DNA from: Zygnema cylindricum
Taxonomy: Eukaryota; Streptophyta; Zygnematophyceae; Zygnematales; Zygnemataceae
Reading direction: 5' to 3'
Length of the DNA: 64,000 nucleotides
Assembly: GCA_037447655.1 (NCBI GenBank)
Contig: JBBHKE010000323.1
Span: 62,001 to 126,000, forward strand
Under the pieces are notes generated by a model. That model saw only the letters and a list, made by a program, of their open reading frames with translations. It made no database searches and was not told where the DNA came from. The translations under genes and the position numbers were made by a program. This document shows positions 1 through 9,493 of this stretch, one piece after another (position 1 is the first letter of the stretch; every line of letters starts with the position of its first letter).

Positions 1-1699
1 AAGGTAGGGGAGCTGAAAATCTTTCTAAACGAAACCCAAGGATGCCTTCTATACTGGATCCTGATTTTGAAGGGGGAAGAAGAAGTAGTAAACGATTTCA
101 AGAAAGACAAGTAAATAACCAACTCACAAAGATGTCTCACCTAGTTGAACCTCAGACATACTTAGAGGACATTAATACCCCAGAAAGTAGCCGGTGGATA
201 ATTGCTATAAATGAAGAAATGGGAGTTGGTAGATTGCCCACCGAACCGAAAACCGATCGGATGTAAGTGGGTTTTTAAACTAAAATTTAACCAAGACAAT
301 ACCATTGAGAGGTACAAAGCTAGGTTGGTTTCAAAAGGTTATTCTTAAAAAGTGGGGATAGACTATGAAGAAACCTTTGCACCAATAGTCAGCTTTACTT
401 CTTTAAGAGTTCTCTTAAGTTTAGCCGCAGCAGAGGATATTGAGATACACCACATGGATTCTAAAACGGCCTTTTTGCACGGAGAATTGGAAGAAGAAAT
501 TGGCATGTGGCAACTGGAAGGATTCCTGGAAAGTGGGGAAGAAAGCAAGGTATGCAAACAGATAAAATCACTTTATGTGCTAAAACAAGCCCTGCAACAA
601 TGGAATATAATGTTAGACGAATTTTTGACCGTTTAGGGGTATATCAAAATTAGTTCAGATCACTCCATATTTTTATTTGAGAATGAGAATCGAGTGATAT
701 TTATTGCTATTTATGTTTTGATTTGTTGGTCTTAAGCAAGTCGTTAGATAACATTAACAAACTAAAACGAGATCTTAGAAGCCGTTTTGATATAAAAGAT
801 CTCGGCGAAGCAAAGTACATTTTGGGAATTCAGATGGAGAGAGATAGAGGGAATATGATTATAAGACTCATTCAGAAGAAGCAATTGGTAATATGCTAGA
901 AAAATTTCACATGGAAAAATCAAACGGATGTACTACTCCCATGGATTTAAAAAAAGTGTTTGACGAAGTGAAGAGAGAGGAATATTGATCATTAATGATG
1001 AGAGGGATGAGATAAAAAGAAAATTTATGGAAAATATCCCTTATCCGCAGATTGTAGGATGTTTAATCTATTTTATAAACTCTACCCGTCCGAATATAGC
1101 AGCAGCTGTAGGGGTCCTTAGTAAAAGTCTAAATGAACCAAGAAAGAGAGACTAGGAGGTTGCCAAAAGGGTGATGAGGTATCTAGTGGGGACAAGGGAA
1201 TTATAGTTGCATTTGGGAAGGGAGCACATTGAAATCACCACCTAGAGTGATGCCAGTTATAGATATGTGCCTTTAAGGCAATGTATGACAACATATGTGT
1301 TGCAAATTGGATCTGGTGCATGTTGTTGAAGTAGCAAGCAACAAAAAGTAGTTGCTCAGTCCACTATGGAGGCTGAATACATGGCTTCCTGTGCTACCAC
1401 CAAATAATTAATGTGGGTTAAATCTCTTCTTGAAGAACTTGGGTTCATGAAGTCAAGAACTCAAAATGTTTTTTGTGATAATCAAGCTGCTGTCTCTATT
1501 GCAGCTTATCCGAAATATCACTTCAAAGCAAAGCATATGGATATTAGACTAAGCTTTGTTAGAGCAAAGGTTCAAAATAAAATCATTAAACTGGTTCATA
1601 AAACAGAAATGATTGCAGACATGATGACAAAACCAGTGCCTTCCCCTAAGTTGATTTGTTGTAGAGAAAACTGTGGATTAGAATTTAAAAGTGACTAAG
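1..1699 (+). pseudogene. Copia family A0 reverse transcriptase-RNase H, decayed
   Basis: This is the 3' part of a Ty1/copia polyprotein; gag, protease and integrase would lie before the window. The first 250 bases are the linker before reverse transcriptase. RT motifs follow (the EETFAP and KTAFLHGELEEE blocks at about 365-510, the LKQALQQWN block at about 580-610). The YVDD catalytic motif near 715 is destroyed by a small deletion (YV then frameshift). The RNase H part survives at 1411-1690, with the CDNQAA motif and the conserved ADMMTKPVPSPK tail. Several stops and frameshifts make it non-functional. It is closely related to the polyproteins at 9479-13900 and 15871-20222. Confidence 0.9.
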
Positions 1700-1711
1700 A
1701 ATTAAGGGGAG

Positions 1712-2597
1712 TGTTGAAAAGAGGTAATTAATTGTTCACTTGTCTATTTTTGTTATACTTTAAAGAGAGAGAGTGAGGACCAAAGGCACGCCATGGTTGC
1801 CGCCATATTTAGAAAGTGGCAGATTTTGAAGTAGAGGATATTTTACTAAAATGTTGCCTACATCCGAATTTGAACTTACGACCTTTGGATTCAATATAGC
1901 CGGGCACCTTAACCATTAAGGTGCTAAGAAAAGATACACATGACGGATTTCAAAGATATATAAACATTAACGCGACGGCTAATATCACCAAACTAACGAA
2001 GAGGAACAATTCATGCACGTACGCGAATTTGAATCGTGTAAAATATGTTTAGATCGGACGGCCACCATTATAACCGCCACCCAAAGTGAGATTTTCGAGG
2101 CATTCGAAGATCGTGTCACGCGGTGCCACATGGCGCCACATTATTTGATATCAGAAAAGATGGGAAGAGGAACCATGGCTCCCAATTTGAGAGGTGTCAC
2201 CTTGTAGACCATGTCGTACAATGGACGTACAATAAGTACATCGCCCATTCTACCTTCTTGTACTACAAAGTGATCCAATTTGACTAGGGTTTAGTAGTAG
2301 GTAGTCGTGTGTAAGAAGACCAAGACTTAGTGATACTTAGGTACCTCTCTCTAAGAGAGATTGTAACTATAGAGGTCATCTTTAACTAGCCATAATTCAC
2401 TGCTCAGGGGAGCAAATTCAGTGATTTTTTTTGCGTTTGACTCAAGGGAGTCTTGTCCTCACAGAGGTGAGAGTGGTCAGAATATTGTTGTGTCTGGGCG
2501 GCACTTATTCAGTGTGAAAGTTGAAGGGGCAAATATTATCCTAGAGGCTTTACATAGGCTGGTCATTCTGTGGGTCAATGGAGACCACATAATTTTA
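1712..2597 (+). repeat. 3' LTR of copia element A0
   Basis: The LTR begins TGTTGAAAAG straight after the purine tract AATTAAGGGGAG and ends AATTTTA, a decayed form of the AATTTCA end of its relatives. At 886 bp it matches the LTRs at 8594, 13921 and 20267. It has the family layout: a purine-rich leader, a CCATGG start-like context near 1790, an antisense tRNA-like stretch at 1861-1928, a TTTGTATTTATA-like region, and a 3' end coding a short gag N-terminus. The 220 bases that follow, to 2817, show no recognisable feature. Confidence 0.88.
1861..1928 (-). repeat. Antisense tRNA-like module in LTR A0
   Basis: Read on the minus strand this stretch resembles a whole tRNA body. It has a D-arm-like GCACC...GGTGC pair around TTAATGGTTAAGG (A-box-like), then CCGGCTAT...CCAAAGG, then a T-arm with GTTCAAATT (B-box-like). 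It lacks a full acceptor stem, so it is not a functional tRNA gene. The same kind of module sits at the same place in other LTRs of this window, opposite to the direction of the element. Confidence 0.5.
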
Positions 2598-2817
2598 TGT
2601 ACGATAATAATTAACACAAAATAAATACGGAAATGAGCACATAAATTACAGTACTTTAAGGTTTTGTCCATATGAATTAAAGTATCGACAATTTCCTTTC
2701 GTTTTCATCCAAAACGCAGTTCTGTAGGACAAAAACTTTAGATGTACAAAAAAACAGTTCTACAAAAATACAGCAAACATCAAGTTGATACTTTAAATTT
2801 ACTTCATGTTTGTCATC

Positions 2818-4010
2818 TGAAACTCTGAGACCTCCATTGGCCCTCAGAGTATGCAAATCCAAAAGAAGCTAATCTAGATAGTGCCGACTCCAAGTTAATA
2901 TAAACCCAAGTGACTGACCCCTTGACAGTCAGAACCCCAATATAGATTCACCCCTGTGAAATAACACTTTCTGTGTGCTCAGTTCCACCACAGAATGCAA
3001 AGTTAGAATATGAGATTTGGACACATTCACCCACTTTGACTTTCCCTTAGAAATACAGCCACCCTGGGAGACAAAAACTCTGACCGACTACACCCCTGTG
3101 TAGCCTAGACCCCCCTGAGTCCGCAGCAAAAAGAATCACTGAAAATGGTCAAGTAAATTGATAGTTATGGCTGGCCAAAGTTTGCCATTTATACAGGGTG
3201 CTCTCTGGGAGAGGCAGCTGCCTACCCAAAATTTATCTAAGTCCTATTCCCCCTCTAAAACTCTATCTACTGAAGTACGGCACCAATCAAATTACTGTAT
3301 CGTACAGAAAAGTACAGGTGCCGGTGTACTTTATGTACGGCCATTGTACAACATGGCCAAAATGTCGACACGTGTCATATTCGGATTTGTTCCCGTAATC
3401 TCCGGAGTTGCCGCAATCCAATGTAGTGATACCACGTGTCACTCAATATCGCGGTGATCGCAAACCGCCAAAATCGTACGCCACGATCTCGGCATCCTTT
3501 GCGGCCGTCCGATCAAATCAGATTTCAATCGTGGTCGTCATAAATACCTGCGCGGTATTCTTTCCGGCGTCAAACAAACTGCGCGGTATTTATTTCGTAT
3601 TCGTACCGTACGTCGTACTTTACACAACTGTTTCTATGCAGTATGCATATAGTTCTAGTTTAATGAATTTGTCTTATTGTAACTGTTTAAATAAACATCA
3701 TACCCAGTAATATCTAATTCAATTTAGACTATCTGGATAAGACTACCGGCTATCGCGGTTGTGACAAATGGCAGGTACCAGGATCAAATCCTGGCTCTGT
3801 CAAAACTACCTTTTAGAGAAAACCCCCTATAAAACAACTGTCTGTCTCCCTATAGACAGCACAGGCAGCCATGGCTAACTCCTCCTCCAGTCTTCAGTGA
3901 CTGCGACAAGTGTGGGGACTTGAGGAGGAGTTAGAGGCAGGCTGTCAATATCTACTATTTTGCTATTTATTTTGCAATCTCTAGACCTAGAAAATACTTG
4001 AATTCCAACA
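2818..4010 (-). repeat. 3' LTR of element B
   Basis: On the minus strand the LTR begins TGTTGGAATTC at 4010 and ends GAGTTTCA at 2818. The purine tract TAAGGGGAG (4011-4018, minus strand) precedes it. It includes the tRNA-like segment at 3772-3802. Its last bases encode the gag N-terminus MEVSEF in the 5' copy. Confidence 0.92.
3772..3802 (+). repeat. Initiator-tRNA-like T arm in B LTR (copy 1)
   Basis: The plus strand holds a T-arm hairpin (CCAGG stem, ATCAAAT loop, CCTGG stem) followed by CTCTGTCA. This closely resembles the T arm and 3' acceptor of plant initiator tRNA-Met as I recall it. Because the element lies on the minus strand, its RNA is complementary to this part of the tRNA. The upstream D and anticodon regions are only loosely tRNA-like, so this is not a tRNA gene. 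The 5' LTR has an identical copy at 6954-6984. Confidence 0.5.
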
Positions 4011-4217
4011 CTCCCCTTATTTTCTAGTTTATTTTTCTTTCAACTTCCACAAACAAGTAAACAAACATCCCCTCCCCTTTTTCCTTTTTTTTTTTTTTTT
4101 TTTTCTTTTTCTTTTTCCTTTTATAAAACTTAAGTATTTAACACAGTGCATTAAATGAACTGAAATGATAATTGTATTACACATTTTATTTAACATTCCA
4201 TTTTTCTTAAATTCGAG

Positions 4218-4544
4218 CTAAGATTTTATCCACTTCATCACTCTTTCATCCACACACAAACAGATTTCCCTCTTGCGATCCAAATAGCCAGCCCCATTTC
4301 CAATCTGCAACATACACCTAGATGCTAACCCTTTTACAGGCACATCTTCGTCACACCAAGTAGTGATGTCAAATCCATCCACCCCCAAATATTCCCAAAA
4401 AACACTAGTCCCCACTAAGTTCCTCATAAGATCTACATCTTTCGTACTCATATTTTTATCCATGATAATTACCCCATTTTCTGAACTTCCCTCACTCTCT
4501 CCCATGGATTTCTTTCCACTATTAATTTCTAATTTAATTCCCAT
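4218..4544 (-). pseudogene. RNase H remnant of element B
   Basis: A 108-codon minus-strand frame aligns with the copia RNase H region. It has an LMRNLVGT block and an ITTWCDEDVP block that correspond to VMRYLVGT and TTWSDASYEDVP in family A, and the QIGNGAGYL block that precedes the conserved SSKQQK segment. It then runs out into unrelated residues. The upstream gag-like frame at 4529 overlaps its start, so it is what remains after a large internal deletion joined gag to the end of pol. A poly-T tract (4087-4104) lies between it and the 3' LTR. Confidence 0.7.
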
Positions 4545-6019
4545 AAATATTTCTTCTCCCCTAAACCTTTAATCAAATATTTCTCTTCTCCCCTATCCTT
4601 TGAAACCTCTTCGAGTTTCACTTCTCCCCTTTCCTCGGAATCCGTTGAAGTCTCCCTTTCCGACCTGTTTTCTCGTTCCCTATTATCTATAAAGTTATCC
4701 TGATTAATTTTATCTTTCCCGTTTTCACTTATGGATCCTAGAACTGACTTTCTCATTTCTAAGTCATACACTCTACACTCCTCGACATCCTCAAGTACCT
4801 CCTCTCTCTTTACTTCCCTTATACCTCCAAAAGCACACTGTTGCCTTCGTGCAATTACTGTGTGCTTTTCTTTCTTCCCCATACTACTAATCCGGAGAAG
4901 CTCTAAAATATCTTCATCCTCTTTCTCCTCTTCCCCTACTTCCTCCTCATCCACATTCCAACTTCTAAGTTTTTCCAAACAAGGGCATTCCTCCATATAA
5001 TGACCCGGTTCCCTACAAAAGAAGCAAGCCCCCCTTTTCAAAGCTCCCCTTTCTTTTCCTCTCCCTCTCTTTCCACCAAAGTTCCGATAAGGTTTACCTT
5101 TGTCTTTCTTTCTCTCATCACGCTTCCGCTCGTCACCACCGTTCCTCTCATCACGTTTCCGCTCGTCACCGCCGTTCCTCTCATTACGCTTCCGCCAATC
5201 ACCACCAGCTGAAAATGCATTGACCCAGTCCTTTCCCCTACAAAGCTCCAAAGTGCTTTCCCTTACAAGAATTATCCCCATGGTAAAGCTCCAAGTCTAT
5301 GAGGAGCCATCCATTTCCTGCATACGATAAATAATGCTTTCGTACTCACTTGGGAGTTTCATAAGTAGTGTATTAATCTTACCCTCCTCAGATTCTACAC
5401 ATCCCACACTAGCTAGCTCAACATATAACGCAGCAATATCATTGCAAAACTCTATCATGCTACCGCCTTTATAAACATAGGCATCTATTTCCTGTTTTAC
5501 TAATTGCTGCCTCTGAATAGTCTCACTCTTATAAATCTGAATTAGTACTTCCCATATCTCTGAAGACTTGGTTAGACTTAAAAGAGTGATAGCTATCGAC
5601 TTAGACACATATCTAAGTATGAGATGTTTTGCTATAGTGTTTTTGTATTCCCATAATTTTCTGTCATTTTCTTCAGTTTTAATCCTTACCTGTGGTACCA
5701 TAGCTGAGAGCCTAGCTCCCCTCACCATAGGTGTCCCTTTTTCCTTCTCCCCTATTTCCCCATCCACGGAAAGATTCTTCCCTTCACGTTCCGTTGCATC
5801 TGAGCTCCGGATGATATTCTGGGCAGTCTCAGATGATTCTCCGTAGTAAGCTCCTCCAAAGCCAGGTGGCGGACATCTCACTTGTCCCGAAACAATTCCC
5901 CATAAGTGTTTCTCAAAAAGCAATCCCGCCATTGTAAACTCCCAATAGGTGAAGTCTGTTCCATCAAACATAGGCACCCTAGATGGTGGGCCCATAACCT
6001 GAAACTCTGAGACCTCCAT
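4529..6019 (-). pseudogene. gag: Gag of copia element B, one internal amber stop
   Basis: This is a nearly complete Gag reading frame of about 497 codons. The start ATG at 6017-6019 lies inside the 5' LTR, and the primer-binding site (5985-5999) is translated as part of it. The N-terminus reads MEVSEFQVMGPPSRVPMFDG. A capsid-like region follows (KLWEYKNTIAKHLIL to LPSEYESI). Then come a basic repeat region with ERNGGDERKRD units and a CCHC zinc knuckle (CFFCREPGHYMEEC, 4985-5026), and an acidic C-terminal part. A single TAG at 5297-5299 replaces a position that is Trp in family A, and the frame stays open on both sides. The last ~100 codons pass the deletion junction and have no family A counterpart. 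It is probably inactivated by one mutation; readthrough cannot be excluded. Confidence 0.85.
5985..5999 (-). other. Primer-binding site, half-tRNA iMet type (element B)
   Basis: Directly next to the LTR end, the element strand reads GGTTATGGGCCCACC. This is the exact complement of the anticodon stem-loop of plant initiator tRNA-Met (GGTGGGCCCATAACC), not of its 3' CCA end. Priming would therefore use an internal tRNA site, as established for Drosophila copia and Ty5. The same bases encode V-M-G-P-P of Gag. Confidence 0.8.
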
Positions 6020-7192
6020 TGGCCCTCAGAGTATGCAGATCCAAAAGAAGCTAATCTAGATAGTGCCGACTCCAAGTTAATATAAACCCAAGTGACTGAC
6101 CCCTTGACAGTCACAACCCCAATATAGATTCACCCCTGTGAAATAACACTTTCTGTGTGCTCAGTTCCACCACAGAATGCAAAGTTAGAATATGAGATTT
6201 GGACACATTCACCCACTTTGACTTTCCCTTAGAAAGACAGCCACCCTGGCAGACAAAAACTCTGACCGACTACACCCTTGTGTAGCCTAGACTCCCCTGA
6301 GTCGGCAGCAAAAAGAATCACTGAAAATGGTCAAGTAAATTGATAGTTATGGCTGGCCAAAGTTTGCCATTTATACAGGGTGCTCTCTGGGAGAGGCAGC
6401 TGCCTACCCAAAATTTATCTAAGTCCTATTCCCCCTCTAAAACTCTATCAACTGAAGTACGGCACCAATCAAATTACTGTATCGTACAGAAAAGTACAGG
6501 TGCCGGTGTACTTTATGTACGGCCATTGTACAACATGGCCAAAATGTCGACACGTGTCATATTCGGATTTGTTCCCGTAATCTCCGGAGTTGCCGCAATC
6601 CAATGTAGTGATACCACGTGTCACTCAATATCGCGGTGATCGCAAACCGCCAAAATCGTACGCCGCGATCTCGGCATCTTTTGCGGCCGTCCGATCAAAT
6701 TAGATTTCAATCGTGGCCGTCATAAATACCTGCGCGGTATTCTTTCCGGTGTCAAACAAACTGCGCGGTATTTATTTTGTATTCGTACCGTACGTCGTAC
6801 TTTACACAACTGTTTCTATGCAGTATGCATATAGTTCTAGTTTAATGAATTTGTCTTATTGTAACTGTTTAAATAAACATCATACCCAGTAATATCTAAT
6901 TCAATTTAGACTATCTGGATAAGACTACCGGCTATCGCGGTTGTGACAAATGGCAGGTACCAGGATCAAATCCTGGCTCTGTCAAAACTACCTTTTAGAG
7001 AAAACCCCCTATAAAACAACTGTCTGTCTCCCTCTAGACAGCACAGGCAGCCATGGCTAACTCCTCCTCCAGTGTTCAGTGACTGCGACAAGTGTGGGGA
7101 CTTGAGGAGGAGTTAGAGGCAGGCTGTCAATATCTACTATTTTGCTTTTTATTTTGCAATCTCTAAACCTAGAAAATACTTGAATTCCAACA
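6000..7192 (-). repeat. 5' LTR of element B
   Basis: This 1193-bp LTR starts TGTTGGAATTC (minus strand, at 7192) and ends GAGTTTCA at 6000. It matches 2818-4010 with only scattered substitutions and no indels seen. Its final 20 bases hold the gag start codon. The 5-bp target duplication TCATC follows at 7193-7197. Confidence 0.92.
6954..6984 (+). repeat. Initiator-tRNA-like T arm in B LTR (copy 2)
   Basis: Identical to the segment at 3772-3802, at the same offset in the 5' LTR. It has the same T-arm hairpin and CTCTGTCA tail and is antisense to the element. Confidence 0.5.
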
Positions 7193-7375
7193 TCATCTAC
7201 GTCATTTAAATGCATTTTGACGTTTCCCTTTTTTCGACCCTCGACAAAAGAACTTGCTTGTCAAAAAACTTGGGCAGATATGGCCTCGCGACTAGATTTC
7301 AAGGAAAGTATCACCTAAACAACGAATGAAAAATAGCCCACGCACCCACACGAGTGTTAAAATTTTAGCACGAGG

Positions 7376-7597
7376 GCGAGTACATCATGAATCCCTATTA
7401 GAGTTAATGACTTTAATTGCGGTTCCCCGTTCGTTTACCCAAATTCCCAAATAAAGATAATAAAAACCCTTTAAAAAATAAATAAGAATAAATGATTTCC
7501 TTCAAAACCTCCAAATTCCGAAATAGCGTAAATAACGTTATTTGCTTCATTACGCTATCTATTTCATTACGCTAATAGTGATTCACGGTGTACTCGC
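7376..7597. mobile_element. MITE-like element with about 30-bp inverted ends
   Basis: The left end GCGAGTACATCATGAATCC and the inverted right end GCGAGTACACCGTGAATCA match over roughly 30 bases with a few differences, enclosing about 220 bp of AT-rich sequence without coding potential. The ends share the ACACCG(C)GAATC(G)CTATTAGCG motif that recurs at 26086, 28110, 40125, 56200, 56711 and 57215. I cannot define a target duplication, because the flanks are part of the inverted match. Confidence 0.55.
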
Positions 7598-7599
7598 TA

Positions 7600-8110
7600 T
7601 TTTTTTCCTTGCTCGTAATGCGTATGTACAGAAAGATAGCATGTACAGAAAAAAATTTGCAGAAGTCTTGGACCTCCACTTTCAATCATGGGTCTTTTCC
7701 AAAATTTTGCGACGTAGTCCCCTCTCCTCTCTCCCTCTCACATTATCTCTTTTATCTCACAATTTTAAGAGAGAGGCACAACAATGCTGATATTAAATAA
7801 AAGATATTTAAAAAATGATTCATTTGACTACCTTTATGTATATTTTTATACAAAGTCGAGTGAGAAAAGTCGAAAAAACGAAATCGAATAGCCATGGCAG
7901 AAATTTCTAGAATCTGCGACGCCGATCTTGTCGCAAGTGAGCATGTCGTCACAATATCACAAAATACAATTTTCTAGAGATCTACAATTGTCGTTGTTTT
8001 TGTTAGCGTCATCATTCTTCGGAAGTTTCATAGCATTCTTCGATCGTCACAAGATGTACCTACGTCTACAACCGTCACATTCACAAGTTCCGATTTAATT
8101 TTTGCACATT
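7600..8110 (-). repeat. Dispersed repeat, inverted partner of 26390-26800
   Basis: The reverse complement aligns with 26390-26800. Shared blocks include a GGTTGTAGACGT stretch, GCCATGGCT(A/T)..CGATTTCG, an AG-rich tract, GCAAAATTTT and CATGATTGAAAGTGGA-like sequence, and GCAAATTTTT followed by TACATG. Identity is patchy, with length differences between the blocks. There is no transposase or other protein homology. It is probably a non-coding transposon relic. Confidence 0.55.
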
Positions 8111-8391
8111 CGGAGGCTCTTTAAAGTAGTACGGAGAATCTCACTACAATCCAAAATACTTTATCAAAGTACTAATTACATGGGGATACAACCTAACAAT
8201 TGCTTTTCGCAACCCAGTTAGAATGAGAGACATGAAGCATGACATCGCTTTGCCAACTAGAGCGTCTAACTTCCTACAGCTGCAAGATCGTACAGGTTGA
8301 AAGGCTACGCTGAACGTGCACAGCACAATTTCCGCGAGACGCCTAGAACGTTGGAACGTGGAAAAGTACGCAGAACTCTCTGGTTTGGGTC

Positions 8392-8593
8392 ATAGTTCAA
8401 AAGTAGGTTAAAGTAGGCCCATACAATATGCCTATTGTATGTAACACATAGAACATGACCATAAGACCCATTTGTATGGGTCCCAAAATGAAAAAATTAG
8501 TAAAAGGGTTAAGTTGCACATCGATCGAATGAGAATTAAACGTCATGTCTAAATTTTGAAAAACATTTGGACAAAAAGTATTTTTTTGGAAGT
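8392..8593 (+). mobile_element. Left arm of TIR element split by the copia array
   Basis: It begins ATAGTTCAAAAGTAGGTT and follows the sequence at 39732-39820 closely (the AGGCCCATACAATATGCC block is shared). The rest of the same element resumes at 21144, beyond the copia array. The terminal motif is inverted at 21751-21766. No transposase is seen, so it is a non-autonomous DNA element. Confidence 0.6.
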
Positions 8594-9478
8594 TGTTGAA
8601 AAAAAGTAATTAATATTCACTTCTTAATTTAGACTCTAGAAGGAAGAGAGAGAGAGCCACCATGGTTGCCGCCAAAATCAGAAAGAAACAGGCACACAAA
8701 TTGATAGATTATCAAAATGTTGCCTAAAACCAAACATACCTTGGTCTGCAAGTATTATGTAAACGTACACCTTATTCATGATGGCGTTGACGAAACGATT
8801 CACGTATATGGTTCGATATTTAATTAAAGTGTTACGCAAATGTCACTTTCACTAAAACAGACCAAAATTGAAGAAACAACATCTATAGTCAAACGACGCT
8901 CGAGGACGCTAATCTAACCGTGTAAAATACATGATCGGATGGACGTCATTGCCCTCGCCAAACCCGAATGAATCTTTGGCGGCATTCATACATAGCGTCA
9001 CGCTTTGTCACGTGGCGCCACATCATTGGACGCTAGAAAGGATGGGAGGAGGAACGATGGCTCCCATGTTGACTAGTGTCAACCAGAAGGCCATGTTGTA
9101 CAATGACCATACAAGAAGTACAATTAGCCACTGTAACTTCTTGTACTATACTCCCTTTTAATTGACCTAGGGTAGAGTATTACGTAGTTGTGAGTAGGAT
9201 TTAAGGGACTTAGCGTGTTTGAGGCGCCTCTCTCTAATTGACCTTTTGTATTTATAGGCCATCTTTGGCAATCATAACTTACTGCTCAGGGGAGAAAATT
9301 ATGTGATTCTTTTTTCGTTTGACTCACGGGATTCTTCTCCAAACAGGGGTGAGGGTGGTCAGAATATTTGTGTGCCTGGGTGGCACTTATTTAGTGGGAA
9401 ATTGAAAGGGGAAAATATTATCCTAGATGCTTTACATTAGCTGCTCATTTTGTGGGTTAATAGAGACCACAAATTTCA
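8594..9478 (+). repeat. LTR1 of the tandem copia array
   Basis: 885 bp, TGTTGAAAAA...AATTTCA. It has a purine-rich leader, GCCACCATGGTTGCCGCC at about 8656, a degraded antisense tRNA-like stretch near 8730-8800, a TTTGTATTTATA TATA-like site near 9245, and the conserved CAGGGGAG motif. Its end would encode the gag start METTEF, as in LTR3, but here the ATG is mutated to ATA and one base is lost. Confidence 0.88.
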
Positions 9479-9493
9479 CGTTATGGGCCCACC
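9479..9493 (+). other. Primer-binding site, half-tRNA iMet type (A1)
   Basis: CGTTATGGGCCCACC follows the LTR end directly. It matches 14 of 15 bases of the complement of the initiator tRNA-Met anticodon arm. It also encodes the gag MGPP motif. Confidence 0.75.

Larger units (their letters stand above)
2818..7192 (-). mobile_element. Copia element B, gag-only internal-deletion derivative
   Basis: This LTR retrotransposon on the minus strand is flanked by a perfect 5-bp duplication, TCATC at 2813-2817 and 7193-7197. Its two LTRs (2818-4010 and 6000-7192) are each exactly 1193 bp and differ by about 18 substitutions in my manual comparison, roughly 98.5% identity, so it is the youngest-looking element here. 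The internal region is only about 2 kb: gag, then a junction straight into the end of RNase H. Protease, integrase and reverse transcriptase are missing, so it would need enzymes from another element to move. Confidence 0.92.

Noticed and set aside
3730-3802. Functional tRNA gene in the B LTR
   Set aside because: Only the T arm and 3' acceptor strand are convincing. The 5' acceptor does not pair and the D arm is poor. It is kept as a tRNA-like module.
4083-4120. Poly-T tract as a poly(A) tail of a retroposed gene
   Set aside because: It lies within element B just inside the 3' LTR, without a retroposed gene or its own target duplication.
7620-7720. Apparent conserved peptide (MY.K.FA.V.D.HF.SWV) shared with the minus strand near 26680-26790
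   Set aside because: The two copies belong to one dispersed repeat. Most codon differences change the amino acid and few are silent, so there is no sign of protein constraint.
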